A stretch of 55,286 nt of DNA from Sphaeroforma sirkka. Lineage: Eukaryota > Opisthokonta > Ichthyosporea > Ichthyophonida. Within the stretch, counting starts at the first letter, position 1. Each line of letters starts with the position of its first letter. Under the pieces are notes generated by a model, which saw only the letters and a list, made by a program, of their open reading frames with translations, was not told the origin of the DNA and ran no database searches. Shown one piece after another: positions 18,317-27,474 of the stretch. The stretch is taken from NCBI GenBank assembly GCA_001586965.3, contig LUCW03001648.1:1-55286 (forward strand), read 5' to 3'. The position numbers were made by a program, and so were the translations under genes.

Positions 18317-21300
18317 GAGCACTTTCACAGAGTTGAAAAATTCACAGTAGTGCCCTCCGAACTCGAGGTATATAATGGTGTCTCAGGAGGTTTATTCTTC
18401 TTTGACATTGAACTTCACCTTGGCCAGATGTTTTTTCTTTGTTGGCTTGACAAATTTGGAGACAATGGCAGAGTTGCTGTGAGTCGGATGAACATGCTGC
18501 TCCACTAGTGAAGCAAATGCAGAGCCCTCCTTTACACGCAGCTCAGCTGCTTAAGTTATACGGCGTGACCGAGGTCTTCGATCAGCTCGCAGATCACTCC
18601 ACGATAGGCTTGCTCTCGGTGGTTAGCGGAATGACCACCGAAATGTAGAAAAAATCATATTGTCAAAGGTGAATGATGTTTAAGTGTTGGACTCAGACCT
18701 AGTCCATCGAGGAACCGATTATCTAACGATGTTTTTTGTATGTTGTGTTTACGAATGTATTTCGTAGGCCGATTGTGTTTGACCTATTAAATGTATTTTT
18801 TTTTACAGGTGTCATTTGATAGGAAATGCTTTTTCCTTTCATATGACACCTTATTCAAGTTGTTTGAGTGAATATTCATTGAGTTATGAGTCTTAGAAGT
18901 TTAAGTGTATTTGAAGAAATTGTGTTTGTATTTTTTAGAGATGGAATCTAAAAAAAATAGACCGTGCACGTCCGTTGGAATTTCTTTGGCAAAAGAAATT
19001 TTCGAGCCGAAAGGGCCGTTCAATTTTGACAAAAAAATAGTATAAATACAGAGTACAAAAGGAAATAAAGAGCACTTTCACAGAGTTGAAAAAAATTCAC
19101 AGTAGTGCCCTCCGAACTCGAGGTGTAATGGTGTCTCAGGAGGTTTATTCTTCTTTGACATTGAACTTCACCTTGGCCAGATGTTTTTTCTTTGTTGGCT
19201 TGACAAATTTGGAGACAATGGCAGAGTTGCTGTGAGTCGGATGAACATGCTGCTCCACTAGTGAAGCAAATGCAGAGCCCTCCTTTACACGCAGCTCAGC
19301 TGCTTAAGTTATACGGCGTGACCGAGGTCTTCGATCAGCTCGCAGATCACTCCACGATAGGCTTGCTCTCGGTGGTTAGCGGAATGACCACCGAAATGTA
19401 GAAAAATCATATTGTCAAAGGTGAATGATGTTTAAGTGTTGGACTCAGACCTAGTCCATCGAGGAACCGATTATCTAACGATGTTTTTTGTATGTTGTGT
19501 TTACGAATGTATTTCGTAGGCCGATTGTGTTTGACCTATTAAATGTGTGTTTTTGTTACAGGTGTCATTTGATAGGAAATGCTTTTTTTCCTTTCATATG
19601 ACACCTTATTCAAGTTGTTTGAGTGAATATTCATTGAGTTATGAGTCTTAGAAGTTTAAGTGTATTTGAAGAAATTGTGTTTTGTATTTTTAGAGATGGA
19701 ATCTAAAAAATAGACCGTGCACGTCCGTTGGAATTTCTTTGGCAAAAGAAATTTTCGAGCCGAAAGGGCCGTTCAATTTTGACAAAAAAATAGTATAAAT
19801 ACAGAGTACAAAAAGGAAATAAAGAGCACTTTCACAGAGTTGAAAAAAATTCACAGTAGTGCCCTCCGAACTCGAGGTGTAATGGTGTCTCAGGAGGTTT
19901 ATTCTTCTTTGACATTGAACTTCACCTTGGCCAGATGTTTTTTCTTTGTTGGCTTGACAAATTTGGAGACAATGGCAGAGTTGCTGTGAGTCGGATGAAC
20001 ATGCTGCTCCACTAGTGAAGCAAATGCAGAGCCCTCCTTTACACGCAGCTCAGCTGCTTAAGTTATACGGCGTGACCGAGGTCTTCGATCAGCTCGCAGA
20101 TCACTCCACGATAGGCTTGCTCTCGGTGGTTAGCGGAATGACCACCGAAATGTAGAAAAAAATCATATTGTCAAAGGTGAATGATGTTTAAGTGTTGGAC
20201 TCAGACCTAGTCCATCGAGGAACCGATTATCTAACGATGTATTTTTGTATGTTGTGTTTACGAATGTATTTCGTAGGCCGATTGTGTTTGACCTATTAAA
20301 TGTGTAATTTTGTTACAGGTGTCATTTGATAGGAAATGCTTTTTTTCCTTTCATATGACACCTTATTCAAGTTGTTTGAGTGAATATTCATTGAGTTATG
20401 AGTCTTAGAAGTTTAAGTGTATTTGAAGAAATTGTGTTTGTATTTTTAGAGATGGAATCTAAAAATAGACCGTGCACGTCCGTTGGAATTTCTTTTGGCA
20501 AAAAAAAGAAATTTTCGAGCCGAAAGGGCCGTTCAATTTTGACAAAAAAAAATAGTATAAATACAGAGTACAAAAGGAAATAAAGAGCACTTTCACAGAG
20601 TTGAAAAAAATTCACAGTAGTGCCCTCCGAACTCGAGGTGTAATGGTGTCTCAGGAGGTTTATTCTTCTTTGACATTGAACTTCACCTTGGCCAGATGTT
20701 TTTTTTCTTTGTTGGCTTGACAAATTTGGAGACAATGGCAGAGTTGCTGTGAGTCGGATGAACATGCTGCTCCACTAGTGAAGCAAATGCAGAGCCCTCC
20801 TTTACACGCAGCTCAGCTGCTTAAGTTATACGGCGTGACCGAGGTCTTCGATCAGCTCGCAGATCACTCCACGATAGGCTTGCTCTCGGTGGTTAGCGGA
20901 ATGACCACCGAAATGTAGAAAAAATCATATTGTCAAAGGTGAATGATGTTTAAGTGTTGGACTCAGACCTAGTCCATCGAGGAACCGATTATCTAACGAT
21001 GTTTTTGTATGTTGTGTTTACGAATGTATTTCGTAGGCCGATTGTGTTTGACCTATTAAATGTGTAATTTTGTTACAGGTGTCATTTGATAGGAAATGCT
21101 TTTTTCCTTTCATATGACACCTTATTCAAGTTGTTTGAGTGAATATTCATTGAGTTATGAGTCTTAGAAGTTTAAGTGTATTTGAAGAAATTGTGTTTGT
21201 ATTTTTAGAGATGGAATCTAAAAATAGACCGTGCACGTCCGTTGGAATTTCTTTGGCAAAAGAAATTTTCGAGCCGAAAGGGCCGTTCAATTTTGACAAA

Positions 21301-23933
21301 AAATAGTATAAATACAGAGTACAAAAGGAAATAAAGAGCACTTTCACAGAGTTGAAAAAATTCACAGTAGTGCCCTCCGAACTCGAGGTATAATGGTGTC
21401 TCAGGAGGTTTATTCTTCTTTGACATTGAACTTCACCTTGGCCAGATGTTTTTTTTCTTTGTTGGCTTGACAAATTTGGAGACAATGGCAGAGTTGCTGT
21501 GAGTCGGATGAACATGCTGCTCCACTAGTGAAGCAAATGCAGAGCCCTCCTTTACACGCAGCTCAGCTGCTTAAGTTATACGGCGTGACCGAGGTCTTCG
21601 ATCAGCTCGCAGATCACTCCACGATAGGCTTGCTCTCGGTGGTTAGCGGAATGACCACCGAAATGTAGAAAAAAAATCATATTGTCAAAGGTGAATGATG
21701 TTTAAGTGTTGGACTCAGACCTAGTCCATCGAGGAACCGATTATCTAACGATGTTTTTTTTGTATGTTGTGTTTACGAATGTATTTCGTAGGCCGATTGT
21801 GTTTGACCTATTAAATGTGTAATTTTGTTACAGGTGTCATTTGATAGGAAATGCTTTTTCCTTTCATATGACACCTTATTCAAGTTGTTTGAGTGAATAT
21901 TCATTGAGTTATGAGTCTTAGAAGTTTAAGTGTATTTGAAGAAATTGTGTTTGTATTTTTTAGAGATGGAATCTAAAAAAATAGACCGCGCACGTCCGTT
22001 GGAATTTCTTTGGCAAAAGAAATTTTCGAGCCGAAAGGGCCGTTCAATTTTGACAAAAAAAAAATAGTATAAATACAGAGTACAAAAGGAAATAAAGAGC
22101 ACTTTCACAGAGTTGAAAAATTCACAGTAGTGCCCTCCGAACTCGAGGTATAATGGTGTCTCAGGAGGTTTATTCTTCTTTGACATTGAACTTCACCTTG
22201 GCCAGATGTTTTTTTCTTTGTTGGCTTGACAAATTTGGAGACAATGGCAGAGTTGCTGTGAGTCGGATGAACATGCTGCTCCACTAGTGAAGCAAATGCA
22301 GAGCCCTCCTTTACACGCAGCTCAGCTGCTTAAGTTATACGGCGTGACCGAGGTCTTCGATCAGCTCGCAGATCACTCCACGATAGGCTTGCTCTCGGTG
22401 GTTAGCGGAATGACCACCGAAATGTATGTAGAAAAATCATATTGTCAAAGGTGAATGATGTTTAAGTGTTGGACTCAGACCTAGTCCATCGAGGAACCGA
22501 TTATCTAACGATGTTTTTGTATGTTGTGTTTACGAATGTATTTCGTAGGCCGATTGTGTTTGACCTATTAAATGTGTAATTTTGTTACAGGTGTCATTTG
22601 ATAGGAAATGCTTTTTTCCTTTCATATGACACCTTATTCAAGTTGTTTGAGTGAATATTCATTGAGTTATGAGTCTTAGAAGTTTAAGTGTATTTGAAGA
22701 AATTGTGTTTGTATTTTTAGAGATGGAATCTAAAAAATAGACCGCGCACGTCCGTTGGAATTTCTTTGGCAAAAGAAATTTTCGAGCCGAAAGGGCCGTT
22801 CAATTTTGAAAAAAAAATAGTATAAATACAGAGTACAAAAGGAAATAAAGAGCACTTTCACAGAGTTGAAAAATTCACAGTAGTGCCCTCCGAACTCGAG
22901 GTATAATGGTGTCTCAGGAGGTTTATTCTTCTTTGACATTGAACTTCACCTTGGCCAGATGTTTTTTTCTTTGTTGGCTTGACAAATTTGGAGACAATGG
23001 CAGAGTTGCTGTGAGTCGGATGAACATGCTGCTCCACTAGTGAAGCAAATGCAGCCCTCCTCCTTTACACGCAGCTCAGCTGCTTAAGTTATACGGCGGC
23101 GACCGAGGTCTTCGATCAGCTCGCAGATCACTCCACGATAGGCTTGCTCTCGGTGGTTAGCGGAATGACCACCGAAATGTAGAAAAATCATATTGTCAAA
23201 GGTGAATGATGTTTAAGTGTTGGACTCAGACCTAGTCCATCGAGGAACCGATTATCTAACGATGTTTTTTTTGTATGTTGTGTTTACGAATGTATTTCGT
23301 AGGCCGATTGTGTTTGACCTATTAAATGTATAATTTTGTTACAGGTGTCATTTGATAGGAAATGCTTTTTTCCTTTCATATGACACCTTATTCAAGTTGT
23401 TTGAGTGAATATTCATTGAGTTATGAGTCTTAGAAGTTTAAGTGTATTTGAAGAAATTGTGTTTGTATTTTTTAGAGATGGAATCTAAAAATAGACCGTG
23501 CACGTCCGTTGGAATTTCTTTGGCAAAAAAAAAATTTTCGAGCCGAAAGGGCCGTTCAGTTTTGACAAAAAAATAGTATAAATACAGAGTACAAAAGGAA
23601 ATAAAGAGCACTTTCACAGAGTTGAAAAAATTCACAGTAGTGCCCTCCGAACTCGAGGTATAATGGTGTCTCAGGAGGTTTATTCTTCTTTGACATTGAA
23701 CTTCACCTTGGCCAGATGTTTTTTTCTTTGTTGGCTTGACAAATTTGGAGACAATGGCAGAGTTGCTGTGAGTCGGATGAACATGCTGCTCCACTAGTGA
23801 AGCAAATGCAGAGCCCTCCTTTACACGCAGCTCAGCTGCTTAAGTTATACGGCGTGACTGAGGTCTTCGATCAGCTCGCAGATCACTCCACGATAGGCTT
23901 TGCTCTCGGTGGTTAGCGGAATGACCACCGAAA

Positions 23934-24388
23934 TGTAAAAAAATCATATTGTCAAAGGTGAATGATGTTTAAGTGTTGGACTCAGACCTAGTCCATCGAG
24001 GAACCGATTATCTAACGATGTTTTTTTTGTATGTTGTGTTTACGAATGTATTTCGTAGGCCGATTGTGTTTGACCTATTGAATGTATAATTTTGTTACAG
24101 GTGTCATTTGATAGGAAATGGGTTTCCCTTTCATATGACACCTTATTCAAGTTGTTTGAGTGAATATTCATTGAGTTATGAGTCTTGGAAGTTTAAGTGT
24201 ATTTGAAGAAATTGTGTTTGTATTTTTTAGAGATGGAATCTAAAAAATAGATCGCGCACGTCCGTTGGAATTTCTTTGGCAAAGGAAATTTTCGAGCCGA
24301 AAGGGCCGTTCAATTTTGACGAAAAATAGTATAAATACGGAATACAAAAGTAAATAAAGAGCACTTTCACAGATTTGAAAAATTCACA
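23934..24388 (+). repeat. LTR 13, A-type, flanked by a 5-bp target-site duplication
   Basis: The pentamer CGAAA at 23,929-23,933 immediately precedes the LTR (TGTAAAAAAATC) and is repeated at 24,389-24,393 immediately after its TTCACA end. Five base pairs is the usual target-site duplication for copia elements. This marks the right-hand insertion site of the array and implies that spacer and right flank were once contiguous genomic DNA. Confidence 0.85.
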
Positions 24389-24808
24389 CGAAATCGATCT
24401 GTTTTAATGAGTAGGCTAGATAAGTTTAGCCAGCTTAAGAAATTAAGAGGTTCCTTATGACCACTGGTTTCTGTGTGATGTACCAGCAAGGGGGCAGTGT
24501 AGAGGAGACCGAGAGAATCTTTCTGGAAATTGAACGTCCTGAATACCAACAAGAGTCGCTGTATCCCTGGGTTGTCCAGTACCATACTCCCTAATGGCTT
24601 CGGCGACGCAGGGTTGTACTGATGCTAGGTGTTGAGCATTGGAGACTCCGGCGATGGGAGACCGGAGCCCGTAGAGAGAGTCCTCACAGGTACCAAAGAA
24701 AGAGTATCCTTGGTCCTCGATTTCAGTACGGATTCGTAAGGCCCTTAGTCGGGTAAGATCGAATTCTCGTAATTGACGTAGTTCTGCTTGTTCCTCGTCG
24801 GCGTTCAT
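24389..24808 (-). pseudogene. hypothetical gene interrupted by the LTR array
   Basis: An ATG at 24,808 opens a 117-codon frame beginning MNADEEQAELRQLREFDL and passing through RTEIEDQGYSFFGTCEDSL to a stop at 24,455. The charged N-terminus is predicted to be helical; no family is recognised. Between the stop and the array a short frame (YLAYSLKQIDF) reaches the CGAAA site and continues in frame into the spacer as GGHSANHREQ once LTR 13 is excised. The simplest reading is a minus-strand host or transposon gene whose 3' part was separated by LTR insertion and then amplified. Exon structure is unproven. Confidence 0.4.
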
Positions 24809-24850
24809 CGCGATTGCAATGGCGGAGGTAGTATGGTTGGATGGAGAGTC

Positions 24851-25137
24851 TTGCTTCGACCTAGGTTGTTGGAAGAATTTCTATCAATAAAAAAGAAATA
24901 CAGGACGAGGCATAGTGAACACTATCCTCGTCCTTAAATTTACACAACAACTTGAAAATTCGTGTATATTCAAGGACTGGAGTAAAAGGTGCCACAGTAT
25001 AAAAATTAGTACTGTGGATTATAACGGCGACATAACAGTAGTTATGACGCCACAGCGCAATATTTTTTATGCTGTTGCTCTGAACTACTCCCAGTCCCAC
25101 AATACTATTTATTGGAAGAGATATAAATCTATATAAA

Positions 25138-25138
<1 letters not shown>
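24851..25138. other. no recognisable feature
   Basis: AT-rich sequence without convincing frames or repeats shared with the rest of the window. Confidence 0.4.

Positions 25139-25190
<52 letters not shown>
25139..25190. repeat. (AT)n microsatellite
   Basis: About 26 uninterrupted AT dinucleotides. Confidence 0.95.
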
Positions 25191-25195
<5 letters not shown>

Positions 25196-25583
25196 GATCA
25201 GCTCAGGGGCCTATCCCTAGACTGAGTCTAGGGTTCAGGGTTTTCTAGCCTTGCCGCGTGCATGGCCGCCTTGTTCATTTTAGGAGGCTATGCCGCGTGG
25301 TCTCAAATTTTGAGAACATCAAATTTGTTGCAGGGTCAAATACTGTGGACAAATTTTTGGCCAGTGCTTATAGACTACTGTCTTATTAATAGATAATTGA
25401 ACGAACTGTTCTCTAGCACTGACTTGTATTGTACTTAGAAAGGTCTAGAACCGGATCCCAATTATCTATTTGAAAGCGGTCTGTTTTTTTTTTTTTTTTT
25501 TTTTTTGTGACGACGATATTTAATTTAGTGATTTGGCTGATTTTGGGGCGAGATTTTTTGAGTGAGTCGATTTCTTTTAAAAA
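25191..25583. other. intergenic stretch with poly(T)
   Basis: No gene seen. It contains an uninterrupted run of T from 25,484 to 25,506. TCTAGGGTTCAGGGTTTTC near 25,227 vaguely recalls degenerate TTTAGGG repeats but is too short to call. Confidence 0.5.
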
Positions 25584-25977
25584 ATGGTGAAGCAAACGGC
25601 TGTAGTGTTGACTGGTGGAGAGTCTAACAATTTGTGTGCTTGAACCGAATACATGGACCTAGTGAGCATGTGAAAGGTTGCGTACACGGGTCTAGGGGAT
25701 GGCCAGGCCACGGAGAAGGACAGTATTCTCAAACAGGCAATCAGCCAGGACGTTTTATTGACATTGCAAGGGAACACGTTACCTGCCATGAGGGCTGACC
25801 CTGACTGGCTTGTTGCCTACACCAGGCTCTATGCTGGTGTATGGCCCTAAGTTCAGTAAGGGCGAGGAGCTGGCAACGATGGCCGCGTTTGCAAGATCTC
25901 TGCGAAATGACCCAGACCGGATGTACCAGGTGTTCGAAGAGTTGATAATGTTCATGATTTATATAGCATCACTTTGA
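25584..25977 (+). pseudogene. decayed ORF of unknown family
   Basis: From ATG at 25,584 one frame reads VKQTAVVLTGGESNNLCA, TGA, TEYMDLVSM, TGA, KVAYTGLGDGQATEKDS and SQDVLLTLQGNTLPAMRADP up to a TAA. A +1 shift then gives YGPKFSKGEELATMAAFARS and DPDRMYQVFEEL. Codon structure is clearly protein-like despite two TGA stops, both of which could be former CGA (Arg) codons. It joins directly to a copia-A pol fragment at about 25,975. It could be a gag or host gene fragment; I cannot name it. Confidence 0.5.
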
Positions 25978-26830
25978 AGATTCCAGGCTCGAAGCTGTTC
26001 GTCGACATCTTCGAAACGTCCAAGACACCATCTCTAAACGGCAAGCGGTATGGTCTTCATGTGTTAGATGACGCGACTGATAAGAATTGGTGTCTGGATC
26101 TCAAACATAAGTCTGATGCAACCGCGACGATGCGTGACTTGCTAGTAACAGAGTTCGCGATACTTCTAAAGATTTCCGGAACGTGCGCACAGTGATCGTG
26201 GCGGTGAGTTTGTGAATGAAACCTGGAAATTGATACTGGCAGCTCGGAGCATTACACAGAGCCTTACTGCTGCTCGGACTCCTGAGCACAACGGACGATG
26301 TGAACGGGCCGATCGTCTTGTGGTGGAGATGGCTAGAACGCTACTTGCACAAGCTGAATTGCCAGAAGAGTTTTGGCTAGAAGCTGTCGCATATGCAACA
26401 TGGTTAATCAATAGTATGCCACAGAAAGGTAGATCAGTGTGGCGCGAAGAACTTTGGACTCGTGTCAAACCGACACTGACCCACGCCATACCATTCGGGG
26501 CTAAAGTTTACTTTCTAACGGGCGAGAAAGGCAAGAAGTTTGCTAAGAAGGGTCAAGCAGGCATTCTTCTTGGACCTAGTCTGAATACCGTGGGTGGCAG
26601 CATGCGTATCTACAATACGAAGACAATGCGCACTGTATACACGCGTGATTACCGTCTTTATACAACTGTAGCAAACAATGTCCAGGACACAAGGGTCTGA
26701 GGACAGCGGTTCAGACACTGATGAGTACTTCTCTAGTGTCGAGGATGACATGGTTGAGGAAGATTGGGAGTATGATGAACCAGATACCGATGCTGATTTT
26801 GAGGATGAGTCGGAATCAGACGGTTCAGAT
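25978..26830 (+). pseudogene. pol: diverged copia-A pol fragment: integrase and linker
   Basis: PGSKLFVDIFETSKTPSLNG carries the first integrase Asp, and LDDATDKNWCLDLKHKS follows. After a frameshift near 26,190, GGEFVNETWKLIL (second Asp block) and TPEHNGRCERADRLVVEMAR (Glu) are intact, then FWLEAVAYATWLINSMPQ and the AGILLGPSLNTVGGSMRIYN linker. It is clearly related to elements 2 and 3 but more diverged at synonymous and replacement sites than they are from each other, so an older or sister subfamily. Truncated by the LTR at 26,831. Confidence 0.85.
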
Positions 26831-27265
26831 TGTAGAAAATTATATTGTCAAAGGTGAATGATGTTTAAGTTTTGGACTCAGACCTAGTCCATCGAGGAAC
26901 CAATATAAGTATGTTTTGTATGTTGTGTTTACGAATGTGTTTAGTACGCCGATTGTGTTTGACCTATTACATGTGTAATTTTGTTACAGGTGTCATTTGA
27001 TAGGAAATCTTTTTCCCTTTCATATGACACCTTATTCAAGTTGTTTGAGTGAATATTCATTGAGTTATGAGTCTTAGAAGTTTAAGTGTATTTGAAGAAA
27101 TTGTGTTTGTGATGGAATCTAAAAATAGACCGCGCACGTCCGTTGGAATTTTTTGGCAAAGGAAATTTTCGAGCCGAGAGGGCCGTTCAATTTTGACGAC
27201 AAATAGTAGAAATGCGGAGTACAAAAGTAAATAAAGAGTACTTTCACAGAGTTGAAAAATTCACA
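26831..27265 (+). repeat. copia-A 5' LTR of element 3
   Basis: TGTAGAAAATTATATTG to TTGAAAAATTCACA, 435 bp. The TATA box is mutated (TAGAAATG in place of TATAAATA), so this copy probably has a weakened promoter. Confidence 0.9.
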
Positions 27266-27277
27266 TGGAAGCAGCGG
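27266..27277 (+). promoter_or_regulatory. candidate primer-binding site
   Basis: TGGAAGCAGCGG begins exactly at the LTR end, and the same twelve bases follow the LTR of element 1 on the minus strand. A TGG start pairs with the CCA end of a tRNA. It is not the initiator-Met site common in copia elements; the tRNA is unassigned. Confidence 0.6.
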
Positions 27278-27334
27278 GCGGGACTAAAAGCTAGAAAATT
27301 CTAGAAAATCTTGGAGACCAAGGACTCGAGTGCC

Positions 27335-27455
27335 TGAGAGAGACAGAGAGAGAGAGAGAGAGAGATAGCTAGAGAACGCTAATTTAATAGAGAGCTAGAG
27401 AACGATAATTTGATAGAGAGTTAGAGAACGCTAATTTGAGAGAGAGAGAAACCAC
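27335..27455 (+). repeat. GA microsatellite in copia-A leader
   Basis: Runs of GA separated by AGCTAGAGAACGCTAATTTG-like units, equivalent to the tracts in elements 1 and 2. Confidence 0.85.
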
Positions 27456-27474
27456 TAATCACCAAACCGAGAGG

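Larger units (their letters stand above)
14821..24388 (+). repeat. tandem array: 13 further copia-A LTRs alternating with ~300-bp spacers
   Basis: LTR starts (TGTAGAAAAATC or close) are at 14,821, 15,568, 16,330, 17,133, 17,889, 18,644, 19,397, 20,151, 20,914, 21,664, 22,427, 23,178 and 23,934, with a period of about 750-760 bp and a constant direct orientation. Each spacer starts GTAGTGCCCTCCG after an LTR end and stops ACCGAAA before the next LTR. Units from 17,133 onward are near-identical apart from homopolymer lengths. LTRs at 14,821-23,178 are B-type (TCTTAGAAG, GGCAAAAG, CAGAGTACAAAAGGAAA); the last, at 23,934, is A-type like LTR 0. The spacer has no primer-binding site or polypurine tract. 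Confidence 0.95.

Noticed and set aside
15077..23794. Recurrent minus-strand ORFs containing ALYFLLYSVFILFF or similar
   Set aside because: They read across LTR-spacer junctions; the Phe/Leu-rich part is antisense of the LTR TATA/AATAAA region. Only the spacer part may be coding.
13295..24388. CRISPR array or satellite
   Set aside because: Repeats are about 455 bp with TG...CA ends and promoter signals, spacers are identical and not unique, and no cas genes exist. It is an LTR-based array.
14821..24388. Autonomous or TRIM-type retrotransposon in each unit
   Set aside because: Spacers lack a primer-binding site and polypurine tract, and flanks show CGAAA as the insertion target, so amplification by recombination fits better.
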